NCBI RefSeq assembly: GCF_019492185.1
Contig: NZ_JAICCF010000003.1
Coordinates: 868,001 to 932,000, forward strand
From: Chitinophaga rhizophila
GTDB taxonomy: Bacteria > Bacteroidota > Bacteroidia > Chitinophagales > Chitinophagaceae
Direction: 5' to 3'
Length of the DNA: 64,000 nucleotides
The notes beneath the pieces were generated by a model that worked only from the letters and a program-made list of their open reading frames with translations, was not told the origin of the DNA and did no database searches. The translations under genes were made by a program, and so were the position numbers. Shown one piece after another: positions 26,403-35,058 of this stretch (positions are counted from its first letter, which is position 1; every line of letters begins with the position of its first letter).

Positions 26403-28496
26403 ATGTTTGTTAGCTTTATTAAGCGTGCGCCATTTCTGCGCCCGATTTTCTGCTTATCCGCAGGTATATCTATTGCATTATTTTGCCCTATAAGCCTTCC
26501 GGCAGTATTATATGCTGCTTGTGTGGCGGCATTAGCGATTACTGTTCTATCTTATCTGTCAACATCTGTCAGGTACAGATTCGGCTGGTTACAAGGCTTA
26601 GCGTTACAGCTACTGGTGGTATGCGCAGGGTTTTTATTAGTGTACCTTACAGATGTACGGCATCACAGGCATTATTTTGAACAATGGATAAAACCAGGAG
26701 ATCTTTTACTGGTGAGTATTGCAGAGCCGGTACAGCAAAAGGGCAGGCGGCTGAAAACAACTGCTTCTGTACGATATATTATACGTGGTAACACGCGTAT
26801 GGCAGTACAGGGTAAGCTACTAGTTTACCTGGCTGCAGATAGTGCCGCGATGCGCTTACAGGAGGGTAGTCAGTTGCTGATAGATAGTCGTCCGGACATA
26901 ATAGCGCGAAGTGGTAATCCCGGCGCTTTTGATTACCGGCAGTACTGTTATCTGCAGCAGATATACCGGCAGGTATATGTATCAGCGGGGTATTGGTGGT
27001 TACTACAACCGGATGATAGCAACCGCCTGAAGAAGTGGTTAATACAGAGCCGTGGGTATTGTCTACAGGTATTACAACAATACATTGGTGGCCGCGAATA
27101 TGGGCTGGCAGCGGCATTGCTGATTGGCTACAGATATGATCTGGACAGGGAACTGGTGCAGGATTATACCAATACAGGCATTGTACACATTATTGCCGTT
27201 TCTGGGATGCACCTTGCACTGATATATGGTGCATTGCTCTGGATACTTGGCTGGTGGCCGGCGCACCGCTATGCAACCATTATAAAAGGATTACTCATTA
27301 TTGTTTTGTTATGGGCCTTTACACTACTAACCGGTAGCACTGCATCCGTATTGCGTGCAACCGTTATGTTTACCTTCCTGACTATTGGTAGATTCATACT
27401 ATACCGGCATACGAATGTGTATAATACCCTTGCTGCTTCAGCTTTCCTGCTATTGTGTTATGAACCAAGACTATTGGCAGATGTAGGATTTCAGCTTTCC
27501 TATCTGGCGGTAGCAGGCATTGTTGTGTGTTATAAATGGCTATATATTCAGTTACAATTTAAACGTAGATGGCTGGACAGGCTGTGGGATATGACCGCGC
27601 TGACCCTGGCCGCACAGGTTTTTACGTTGCCTGTTTGTCTCTATTATTTCCATCAGTTTCCCATCTATTTTCTACCAGCTAATATGATTGCGGTGCCATT
27701 ATCCACCGTTGTGCTATATGGAGAAATAGGGCTGTTGCTGTCAGCAACCATACCTTTTATTGCGAAGGTAACCGGCACCTGTCTGAAGTTGATGATGCTG
27801 GGTATGAATAAAGTGACGGCCCTGATCGGTGATATGCCAGGTGCTTTGCTAACTGGCATAGATATCCATCTTTTCAGCGTATTGTGTCTCTATGTATGTA
27901 TCAGCGCATTACTGTTATGGCGTATGCATGAGTGGCGGCAGGGACTGTTGGTCTTCTTTGCTGGCTGTGCCTGTTGGAGTGCGGGTAGTATGTACCTGCG
28001 GTTAACTGAACAACATCAACACAAGATGGTTGTTTATAATATACCTGGAAACACGGTAATAGATGTCATTCAGGGTAAAGTGGTGCTGAAGCTGGCTGGG
28101 CAGCGGTTGAAAGATTCGTTATATGAAAGGCATCTGCTCCCTGCTTATCGTCAGTATGGCGTAAGCAGTGTTCGTACATCCGGGAGTGAGGCAGGAGGTG
28201 CGTTGGCTTTTCCGGGATTCCGGGTTTTTATGGTAGGAGGTAAGCGGTTAGTGGTGGTGGATAGTATGATACAGCAGGTATATCCGAAGAAAAAATTCCG
28301 TACAGATTATCTTTTACTTTCACATAATCCGCGTGTGGATATCAGACAATTGGAGCGGATATTCACTGTGGGTGAATACATTTTTGACGCTTCCAGCTCC
28401 CTGCGGAACATTCAACGGTGGAAAAGTGATTGTTACATGCTAACTTTGCGCTTCTTTTCGGTTCCGGATCAGGGAGCCTATGTTGTAAATTTCTAA
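26403..28496 (+). CDS. comEC: ComEC/Rec2-type DNA uptake channel
   Basis: Inner-membrane protein of 697 residues that in other bacteria passes single-stranded DNA into the cytoplasm during transformation. Order: two or three N-terminal helices, an OB-like soluble DUF4131 domain (about 75-215), then the Competence domain with many helices, including GIVHIIAVSGMHLALIYG and LLTGSTASVLRATVMF, which are typical. The C-terminal part after about residue 530 is where metallo-beta-lactamase-like ComEC proteins have HxHxDH; here it is short and has no such motif, as in many Bacteroidota. It is followed 12 bp later by purH on the same strand. Confidence 0.92.
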   Translation: MFVSFIKRAPFLRPIFCLSAGISIALFCPISLPAVLYAACVAALAITVLSYLSTSVRYRFGWLQGLALQLLVVCAGFLLVYLTDVRHHRHYFEQWIKPGDLLLVSIAEPVQQKGRRLKTTASVRYIIRGNTRMAVQGKLLVYLAADSAAMRLQEGSQLLIDSRPDIIARSGNPGAFDYRQYCYLQQIYRQVYVSAGYWWLLQPDDSNRLKKWLIQSRGYCLQVLQQYIGGREYGLAAALLIGYRYDLDRELVQDYTNTGIVHIIAVSGMHLALIYGALLWILGWWPAHRYATIIKGLLIIVLLWAFTLLTGSTASVLRATVMFTFLTIGRFILYRHTNVYNTLAASAFLLLCYEPRLLADVGFQLSYLAVAGIVVCYKWLYIQLQFKRRWLDRLWDMTALTLAAQVFTLPVCLYYFHQFPIYFLPANMIAVPLSTVVLYGEIGLLLSATIPFIAKVTGTCLKLMMLGMNKVTALIGDMPGALLTGIDIHLFSVLCLYVCISALLLWRMHEWRQGLLVFFAGCACWSAGSMYLRLTEQHQHKMVVYNIPGNTVIDVIQGKVVLKLAGQRLKDSLYERHLLPAYRQYGVSSVRTSGSEAGGALAFPGFRVFMVGGKRLVVVDSMIQQVYPKKKFRTDYLLLSHNPRVDIRQLERIFTVGEYIFDASSSLRNIQRWKSDCYMLTLRFFSVPDQGAYVVNF

Positions 28497-28508
28497 TGAT
28501 TTCCATAC

Positions 28509-30023
28509 ATGCAAAAGCAAATTAAATCTGCATTGATCTCCGTTTTCTATAAAGATAACCTGGAGAACATTGTTAAAAAGTTAGGTGAACAGGGAGTAAC
28601 TATTTATTCTACTGGTGGTACTCAGCAATTCATTGAGGACCTTGGCGTGAAGTGTGTGGCGGTGGAAGAGCTGACAGCTTATCCTTCTATTCTGGGCGGA
28701 CGTGTGAAAACGTTGCACCCGAAAGTATTTGGTGGTATCCTGGCGCGCAGGGACAACCCACAGGATCTGGAGCAGCTGGAACAGTATGCTATTCCGGAAC
28801 TGGACCTGGTGATTGTTGATCTGTATCCATTTGAGGAGACAGTAAAGAGCACCAATGTGGAGCAGACTATCATCGAGAAAATTGATATCGGCGGCGTATC
28901 CCTGATCAGGGCAGCAGCCAAGAACTTCAAAGACGTTGTAATTGTTGCTTCCAAAGATCAGTATGGTGACCTGGAGCAGGTACTGACCAGCAACGCAGGT
29001 GCTACTACCGTTGAAGAACGCAGGGCTTTTGCTGCGAAGGCATTTGAAGTTTGCGCTAATTATGATGTGGCTATTTCCCAGTATTTCCTGAATAATGAGC
29101 CTGCTGCATATTTCCAGGTTTCTGCGCCACAGGGTCAGATCATGCGTTACGGAGAGAACCCTCATCAGAAAGGAGTGTTCTATGGTAACCTGTCTGAGAT
29201 TTTCAATAAACTGCATGGTAAGGAGTTATCATATAACAATCTGGTAGACGTTGATGCAGCTTGTCAGCTGATACAGGAGTTTACAGCAACTACTTTTGCT
29301 GTGATCAAACATACCAACGTATGTGGTATAGCTAGTCGTCCGACGCTGAAAGCAGCCTGGGATGCTGCGCTTGCTGGCGATAAGGAGAGTGCATTTGGCG
29401 GCGTGCTGGTTACCAACGTTGTGATTGACAAAGCTACTGCAGAATCTATCAGTGAGATCTTCTTTGAAATTCTGATTGCTCCTGGCTTTGATGCAGATGC
29501 GCTTACGGTGCTTCAGGCTAAGAAGAACCGTATACTGTTACAGCAGCTGCAGCCGGTGAAAGCACCTTATGTATATAAGAATGTACTGAATGGCGTATTG
29601 CTGCAGGAAAATGATAAAGGAAACTTCCAGGAGTGGAAAGAAGCTGGCGCAAGACCGGCTACAGAAGCAGAGAAAGCAGACCTGGAGTTTGCTAACCTGG
29701 TATGTAAGCACCTGAAATCCAATGCTATTGCGCTGGTTAAAGACCAGCAGCTGATTGGTAAAGGTTGCGGACAGACTTCCCGCATTGATTCACTGCGTCA
29801 TGCAATTGCAAAAGCTGCTCAGTTCAATTTTGACCTGAAAGGCGCTGCTATGGCATCAGATGCTTTCTTCCCATTTGATGATTGTGTACGTATTGCCCAT
29901 GAAGCCGGCATTACTACTGTTATTCAGCCGGGTGGTTCAGTAAGGGACAATGACTCAGTAGAATTTTGTAAGCAGAACGATATGGTGATGGTTATGACGG
30001 GTACCCGCCATTTCAGACACTAA
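28509..30023 (+). CDS. purH: bifunctional AICAR transformylase / IMP cyclohydrolase
   Basis: Catalyses the last two steps of IMP synthesis: formyl transfer to AICAR and ring closure. The N-terminal MGS-like IMP cyclohydrolase domain (about residues 1-190) shows VTIYSTGGTQQFIEDLG and GGRVKTLHPKVFGGILARR. The C-terminal transformylase domain includes RYGENPHQKGVFYG, the AFVIKHTN-type motif as TTFAVIKHTNVCGIA with the catalytic Lys-His, and GAAMASDAFFPFDDCV. At 504 residues it is close to the usual 510-530. It probably shares a transcript with comEC and ends at a strong terminator. Confidence 0.97.
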   Translation: MQKQIKSALISVFYKDNLENIVKKLGEQGVTIYSTGGTQQFIEDLGVKCVAVEELTAYPSILGGRVKTLHPKVFGGILARRDNPQDLEQLEQYAIPELDLVIVDLYPFEETVKSTNVEQTIIEKIDIGGVSLIRAAAKNFKDVVIVASKDQYGDLEQVLTSNAGATTVEERRAFAAKAFEVCANYDVAISQYFLNNEPAAYFQVSAPQGQIMRYGENPHQKGVFYGNLSEIFNKLHGKELSYNNLVDVDAACQLIQEFTATTFAVIKHTNVCGIASRPTLKAAWDAALAGDKESAFGGVLVTNVVIDKATAESISEIFFEILIAPGFDADALTVLQAKKNRILLQQLQPVKAPYVYKNVLNGVLLQENDKGNFQEWKEAGARPATEAEKADLEFANLVCKHLKSNAIALVKDQQLIGKGCGQTSRIDSLRHAIAKAAQFNFDLKGAAMASDAFFPFDDCVRIAHEAGITTVIQPGGSVRDNDSVEFCKQNDMVMVMTGTRHFRH

Positions 30024-30051
30024 GGCGTTCTTACTGCATAAAGATATACTT

Positions 30052-30082
30052 AAAAAGCACTGGCATATGCCAGTGCTTTTTT
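30052..30082. terminator. intrinsic terminator after purH
   Basis: AAAAAGCACTGGCA (30052-30065), two-base loop, and the exact complement TGCCAGTGCTTTTT (30068-30081). The uridine run is part of the stem, with one more T beyond. Confidence 0.85.
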
Positions 30083-30115
30083 GCTAAAAATTCTTTACTA
30101 TTGTCCATCTAATCT

Positions 30116-30694
30116 ATGGCCTTTTTACACCAGAATATCATGAAAGATGCTGATGATGCCACGTTGATACAGGAGTTTAAACGCTCCGGTCAACTGGATT
30201 ATCTGGCAGCGCTATACCAGCGCTATATGAATCTGGTATATGGTGTATGCCTGCGTTATTTTGATGAGGAGACCAGTAAAGATGTAGTAATGCAGATTTT
30301 TGAAGAGCTGATCCTGAAGTTACAACAGCATGAGGTACAGAACTTTAAGAGCTGGCTGCATGTGTTGACAAGGAACCATTGTCTGATGAAACTGCGGGCT
30401 ATGAAAAACCGGGAGGGGAGAGAAATATCTCTGGATGGGATGCCCGTTATGGAAAATGAGTCTTTGGGGCATCATGAGAACGGAGTAAGTATAGAGGTGC
30501 ATTTACAGGGGATGGAGAAGTGCCTGGAAGCTTTGCCAGAAGAGCAAAAGCGGAGTGTGGACCTGTTTTATCTCAAAGAGAAAAGTTACCGCGAGGTAGC
30601 GGATATAACCGGGTATGATATGAAGAAAGTGAAGAGCTACATCCAGAATGGTAAGCGTAACCTGAAAATCTGTATGGAACAACAAGATGCCTGA
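30116..30694 (+). CDS. ECF-type RNA polymerase sigma factor
   Basis: A 192-residue sigma factor. Region 2 covers about residues 18-90 (YLAALYQRYMNLVYGVCLRYF, then DVVMQIFEELI), and region 4 about 125-185 (SYREVADITGYDMKKVKSYIQNGKRNLK). An internal ATG at 30140 (MKDADDATLIQEF) is an equally good start. The coding end overlaps the start of the next gene by 8 bp, so translation of the sigma factor and its membrane partner is coupled. It is only distantly similar to the sigma factor at 2825 and likely answers a different signal. Confidence 0.9.
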   Translation: MAFLHQNIMKDADDATLIQEFKRSGQLDYLAALYQRYMNLVYGVCLRYFDEETSKDVVMQIFEELILKLQQHEVQNFKSWLHVLTRNHCLMKLRAMKNREGREISLDGMPVMENESLGHHENGVSIEVHLQGMEKCLEALPEEQKRSVDLFYLKEKSYREVADITGYDMKKVKSYIQNGKRNLKICMEQQDA

Positions 30695-32042
30695 CAATCA
30701 CAGTCATATGAATCAAGGCGTTGATCCGGAGCTGATCCGCAAATATCTGGCAGGACAGCTGGATAATAAAGCGATGCATGCTTTGGAGAAACAAGCCCTG
30801 GACGATCCGTTTCTGGCGGATGCTCTGGAAGGGTTTGCTGAGCGCAAACCTGATCAGCGCTTGCATCTTGCAGACCTGAGCAGGCGGTTGGATACCCGTG
30901 TGAAGGGCGAAAGCGGAGAGAAAGGTGGGGCGATCTTCAAACTTGATATGCGCTGGATGGCAGCTGCCGGTGTACTCTTGGTAGTAGTAGCAGGCTTGTT
31001 GTGGATGTGGCAGTATAATGCCCGGGATCAGGCAATGGCTTATAAGGAAGCGAATGTTTCTGACAGCTCTATTACTGATACCCTTCAATATTATAACCAG
31101 GAGGAACCCAAAGCCTGGACTAATAATGTTACTCCGGAGCATACTCCGGCTATGACGTTATCAGCAGATACTATTAATACTATTATCAATCGTAAAATCC
31201 GTGGGGTAGGAAAGCCACTTGCGGGTATCGTGGAAAAAGCTACATCAGATACTGTTGCACTGGAAGTAGCACCCACACCGGCGGCAGTAGCCGCTGCAGC
31301 GCCTATGCTGGCAGAGAAATATGAAAAGACAGATACTATTGTTACCAAGATACTGGACCTGGCTGCAGTCACCCAGGCAAAAGAAGTGGCAGATAACGCG
31401 CCGGCAAAAGCCCGTCAGGTCTTTGCTGCAGCTAAGCCTGTTATGGCTACCCGTGTGATTGAAGGTAAGGTAAAAGATGGCAGCGATGGGATACCTGGCA
31501 GTGTGGTAAGGGTAGAAGGTACAAACATTGGAGCGTCAACTGATGTGGATGGGCGCTTCTCGTTACGGATTGCAGACACCGCAAAAGAAGTAAGCCTGGT
31601 AGCCACGGCACTTGGCTTCAATAGTAAACGGTTGAACATCACCGATAAAGATAAAAACTTAGATATAGTATTGCAGCCTAGTTCCTCTAATCTGAATGAT
31701 GTGATTGTAACAAATCCGAGCCGTAAGAAAATGGGGGGTAAGTATGGCGATTACTATCAGGCGCCACTGCCAGCTGAAGGGTATGACAAATACAAGCAGT
31801 ATTTGTCTAAGTATACGCAGTACCCTGCGTCTGCAGCAGCTGGAGATGTAAAAGGAAGAGTAAAGGTTTCTTTCAGAGTGATGCCTGATGGTACACTTGA
31901 AGACTTCAAAATAACCAGGCGTTTGCAGCCGGACTGTGATGCTGAAGCGCTAAGGGTAATCAAGGAAGGTCCGGCCTGGACACCCGCTTCTGACGGCACA
32001 GCTACCCGTGTACAGATAGATGTGTATTTCCCTGCTAAATAG
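30687..32042 (+). CDS. anti-sigma-like protein with carboxypeptidase-D-like and TonB C-terminal domains
   Basis: Single-pass membrane protein of 451 residues coupled to the sigma factor above. Residues 1-70 are cytoplasmic and carry a short anti-sigma-like module (ELIRKYLAGQLDNKAMHALEKQALDDPF). A membrane helix is at about 91-108. The periplasmic part is Ala-rich, then a carboxypeptidase-D regulatory-like fold at about 255-330 (IEGKVKDGSDGIPGSVVRV, with STDVDGRFSLR), and a TonB C-terminal-type domain at about 378-450 (KGRVKVSFRVMPDGTLEDF). Such architecture can link outer-membrane events to sigma release. Which receptor it contacts is unknown; no SusC/SusD pair is in the window. Confidence 0.85.
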   Translation: MPDNHSHMNQGVDPELIRKYLAGQLDNKAMHALEKQALDDPFLADALEGFAERKPDQRLHLADLSRRLDTRVKGESGEKGGAIFKLDMRWMAAAGVLLVVVAGLLWMWQYNARDQAMAYKEANVSDSSITDTLQYYNQEEPKAWTNNVTPEHTPAMTLSADTINTIINRKIRGVGKPLAGIVEKATSDTVALEVAPTPAAVAAAAPMLAEKYEKTDTIVTKILDLAAVTQAKEVADNAPAKARQVFAAAKPVMATRVIEGKVKDGSDGIPGSVVRVEGTNIGASTDVDGRFSLRIADTAKEVSLVATALGFNSKRLNITDKDKNLDIVLQPSSSNLNDVIVTNPSRKKMGGKYGDYYQAPLPAEGYDKYKQYLSKYTQYPASAAAGDVKGRVKVSFRVMPDGTLEDFKITRRLQPDCDAEALRVIKEGPAWTPASDGTATRVQIDVYFPAK

Positions 32043-32043
32043 A

Positions 32044-32244
32044 CTATCTGCTTTCTCTGATAGCTTTAACAATCCTTCTTGTCCTGCGATCTTCCCGCGC
32101 ATTCTGTAATGAGTACACCGCCCATATTGCTGCGGGGATCCAGCCTATTAACGTAAGTTGTAAGATCAGGCATAGGAGGCCTGTTAAAATCCGGCCTCTT
32201 AGTATGAAAGATAGCCATGGCAATAAAACAGCAATCAGTATCAT
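32044..32244 (-). CDS. YqaE/Pmp3-like small membrane protein
   Basis: A 66-residue protein with two hydrophobic helices (about 2-14 and 22-45) separated by a GR-containing turn, and a charged tail NAREDRRTRRIVKAI. The first helix LLPWLSFILRG and the second with LTLIGWIPAAIWAVYSL match the Pmp3/YqaE outline (UPF0057), which in other organisms affects membrane potential or osmotic tolerance. It is convergent with the anti-sigma gene, stops only 1 bp apart. Confidence 0.7.
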   Translation of the reverse strand: MILIAVLLPWLSFILRGRILTGLLCLILQLTLIGWIPAAIWAVYSLQNAREDRRTRRIVKAIRESR

Positions 32245-32256
32245 ATCAAAAAGATA

Positions 32257-33633
32257 CTATTTTTTCCGTTCTTTCCATAGCTGATTGAAGGACTTGGGAG
32301 CAAAAACGGGTAGGTCTCTATCATCGCCCCAGGCTCCGGCGAAGAACCTTTTCATGAAGAAGTTTTTGGTATTTCCCCCCACCAGGTTCATCATCCTGCG
32401 GCTTAGACTGGCTTGTTTCCAGCCGAACCAGGACATTTTTTCACCTCCTGAAGTATGATTCTCCTCTACAGCTTTATGACGGTTATGGAGCAGTAACTCA
32501 TGAACATTGATTCTTACCGGGCACACCTCTGTACAGTTTCCACATAGGGAAGACGCATAGCTAAGATGCATGAATGACTCCATTCCCTGAAGATGTGGAG
32601 TAATAACTGATCCGATAGGGCCACTGTAGGTAGTACCGTAGCTATGGCCGCCAATATTTTTATATACAGGGCAGGCATTAAGGCACGAACCGCAGCGGAT
32701 ACAATAGAGGCTTTCCCTGGCTTCGGTATCCTGCAGGATATTGGTACGGCCGTTATCCATGAGGATGACATACATCTCTTCCGGACCATCCGTTTCATGT
32801 TCCTGACGGGGGCCACTGAAGATGGAGTTATAGACAGTAACCTGCTGCCCGGTACCATAAGTAGCAAGTAGTGGCCAGAACAAAGCCAGGTCATTGATGG
32901 AAGGCAGCATCTTTTCGATACCTACCAGTACAATATGTGTTTTAGGGAATGCTGTGCTTAGCCGGGCATTACCTTCATTTTCAGTAACAGCTACACCGCC
33001 AATATCGGCAATGATAAAATTTGCCCCGGTAATACCTATTTCTGCATCCAGGTATTTCTGACGTAGTTTTTCCCTGGCAATGAGTGTCATTTCCTGGGGA
33101 GTCAGATCCGGAGGTGTACCTAGCTTTTCAGCAAAGAGTTTAGCAACATCCTCCTTGCTCTTATGCATGGCGGGTGTTACGATGTGGTAGGGCGGTTCAT
33201 TATCCAGTTGCTGGATATATTCTCCCAGATCCGTTTCCACACATTCGATATCATGTTTGGCCAGGAAGTGGTTAAGATGTACTTCTTCCGTAGCCATAGA
33301 TTTACTCTTAACGATGCTTTTGCATTGTTTGGCTTTGCAGATGGCCAGTATTTCATCCAGTACCTGCTGGGAGTTTTCAGCCCAGATCACTTTTCCACCT
33401 CTGCGGGTAAAGTTGCTTTCAAACTCTTCCAGGTGTTTATCCAGGTGCTCCAGTGCCCTCCACTTGATGTTCTTCGCCCGTTCACGCGCAGTATTCAGAT
33501 CGGTAAACTGTTGTTTACCAGCCTTCACGGCAGTATTATACTTACCAATATTGAAGTTGATAGTCTGGCGATGTATGAGGTTTGTCGCTTTCTTCTCACT
33601 ATTATCAAGAAAAGTGGAGGCGTTCTGATGCAT
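32257..33633 (-). CDS. lutB: LutB-type iron-sulfur protein (lactate utilisation)
   Basis: Component of the L-lactate oxidising complex LutABC, 458 residues. The N-terminal LUD domain (about residues 60-290) has VKSKSMATEEV and NFIIADIGGVAVTENEGN, typical of LutB/YkgF. A double ferredoxin-type domain follows: CIRCGSCLNACPVYK near residue 310 and CGNCTEVCPVRINVHELL near 360, giving two 4Fe-4S clusters. LutA and LutC are not adjacent, so it must act with proteins encoded elsewhere. It is the second gene of a minus-strand pair with the Pmp3-like gene, 12 bp apart. Confidence 0.9.
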   Translation of the reverse strand: MHQNASTFLDNSEKKATNLIHRQTINFNIGKYNTAVKAGKQQFTDLNTARERAKNIKWRALEHLDKHLEEFESNFTRRGGKVIWAENSQQVLDEILAICKAKQCKSIVKSKSMATEEVHLNHFLAKHDIECVETDLGEYIQQLDNEPPYHIVTPAMHKSKEDVAKLFAEKLGTPPDLTPQEMTLIAREKLRQKYLDAEIGITGANFIIADIGGVAVTENEGNARLSTAFPKTHIVLVGIEKMLPSINDLALFWPLLATYGTGQQVTVYNSIFSGPRQEHETDGPEEMYVILMDNGRTNILQDTEARESLYCIRCGSCLNACPVYKNIGGHSYGTTYSGPIGSVITPHLQGMESFMHLSYASSLCGNCTEVCPVRINVHELLLHNRHKAVEENHTSGGEKMSWFGWKQASLSRRMMNLVGGNTKNFFMKRFFAGAWGDDRDLPVFAPKSFNQLWKERKK

Positions 33634-33768
33634 AAGTTGTTGAGATTGCTGATCCTGGAATTACAAAACCCATACCGGTTTACGGTTCCCTGGGAATGAA
33701 TGAAATACAACGGTTAGTTAGTACCAGTAAAGATAGGGGAAATGCAGGGATTGCGTCAGCAGCAGACG

Positions 33769-34344
33769 TTACTCTGCCTTATATTGTTTCCGTGCGATTT
33801 TGTCGAGCACCTGATAAAATTCTTCTCCGTATTTACGAACAAGTGCATCTTTCAGAAAGCGGTATACCGGCACACGCAAGCTTTTACCATTTTTACAGGC
33901 TGGCTTACAGATATCCCAGCGGTCGTAATTCAGCGCTTCAAAAGATTCATATTTGGTTACTCTGATAGGGTAGAGGTGGCAGGAGATAGGCTTTTTATAG
34001 TCTACCACACCATCATTATATGCTCTTTCAATAGCACAGCCTACAACACCATACTCATCAATGTGAGCATAGGCGCATATACCTTTATTAACGATGGGGG
34101 TGACATAGCCATACTCATCATCTGTGGTGTGAGTACCAGTTTTCTCTATTTCGGCGATGCCATCGGGGCGGAGGTATGACTTGATCTTCGGATAGATCTT
34201 CTTCAGTTTCTTCACTTCCTCTTTATCGAGCGGCGCTCCGCAATCACCCGCAACACAGCAGGCACCTTTACAGGCTCCCAGGTTGCAGACGAACTGTTCC
34301 TCAATAACTTCGTCGCTGATATACTTATCGTCAATGATGATCAT
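33769..34344 (-). CDS. DUF3109 family protein
   Basis: Cytoplasmic protein of 191 residues; the start at 34344 (MIIIDDKYISDEV) is preferred to an ATG 36 bp upstream. It has a cysteine-rich cluster CNLGACKGACCVAGDCGAPL near the N-terminus, and further cysteines at GICAYAHIDEYGVVGCAIE and SCHLYPIRV. These match the DUF3109 and related YkgJ-like families, which probably bind zinc or an iron-sulfur cluster. No biochemical function is established. It stands before gldD on the same strand with a 90-bp gap. Confidence 0.85.
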   Translation of the reverse strand: MIIIDDKYISDEVIEEQFVCNLGACKGACCVAGDCGAPLDKEEVKKLKKIYPKIKSYLRPDGIAEIEKTGTHTTDDEYGYVTPIVNKGICAYAHIDEYGVVGCAIERAYNDGVVDYKKPISCHLYPIRVTKYESFEALNYDRWDICKPACKNGKSLRVPVYRFLKDALVRKYGEEFYQVLDKIARKQYKAE

Positions 34345-34434
34345 AAATAATTGATAGTCGTTAGTCCGCAGCGTTGGCATGGCATAACGGACGGGTATTT
34401 CTTAAAACTGCAAAGTTAAGAAATAGTATCAGGA

Positions 34435-35031
34435 CTATCGCCATTTGAGCGTTTCTACCATATGCCACATATCTTCCTGAAGGAATTGCTGTACAGGAGC
34501 GAGTGAATCGGCATTTGGTGCAGCGTCAAAGTAGAGTGCGCCACGCAGGAAATGGTCTATAGAGTCAGTAGCATAGAACTGTTTAGCGGAGGCGGCATTA
34601 CCGCCTACATCATAAAAGGAGCCACTGACATGGTAGGGAGTATTGATAGTTTTCTCTTCAATATATTCCGCCTTATAGGTGTGTTTGTAGGTCATCTTAA
34701 AGGCATCATTGATCAGTTGCTGAAAGCTGTTCTTTCCGTTTTTACCTATTTCCTTGTAGCTCATGTAGATCTTTCCGTTAAGACCAGGAAATTCGACATT
34801 GATCCAGTAGGGATTTTCGGTTTTCTCACCAAAGAACAGGCTGTCTTTTACGATGTTGGCATATACCGGGTACTCGAAAGTGTATGGATATCCGGGAACG
34901 TCAAACACGCGGTATTCCCGTTCAGGAAAGTTGATGTGAAAATAGCCGCGTGGTTTGGGAGTATAAGATTGTTCGCATGCTGCAAAAGCGAGCAGCAGCA
35001 AAATACAGAGAATGTTCCCGGTTAATTTCAT
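34435..35031 (-). CDS. gldD: gliding motility lipoprotein GldD
   Basis: Lipoprotein of 198 residues. Lipobox at Cys19 (AFAACEQ). The mature start YTPKPRGYFHINFPEREYR is a GldD signature, and the rest follows the family (a PVYANIVKDS segment, a YMSYKEIGK segment, HHxx-free beta-rich core). In Flavobacterium johnsoniae GldD is needed for gliding and for type IX secretion; its exact role is open. It lies directly downstream of gldE, as in other Bacteroidota. No other gld or spr genes are in the window. Confidence 0.9.
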   Translation of the reverse strand: MKLTGNILCILLLLAFAACEQSYTPKPRGYFHINFPEREYRVFDVPGYPYTFEYPVYANIVKDSLFFGEKTENPYWINVEFPGLNGKIYMSYKEIGKNGKNSFQQLINDAFKMTYKHTYKAEYIEEKTINTPYHVSGSFYDVGGNAASAKQFYATDSIDHFLRGALYFDAAPNADSLAPVQQFLQEDMWHMVETLKWR

Positions 35032-35058
35032 AGTTGCTGGTGGTTAGGTGTATAGCAC

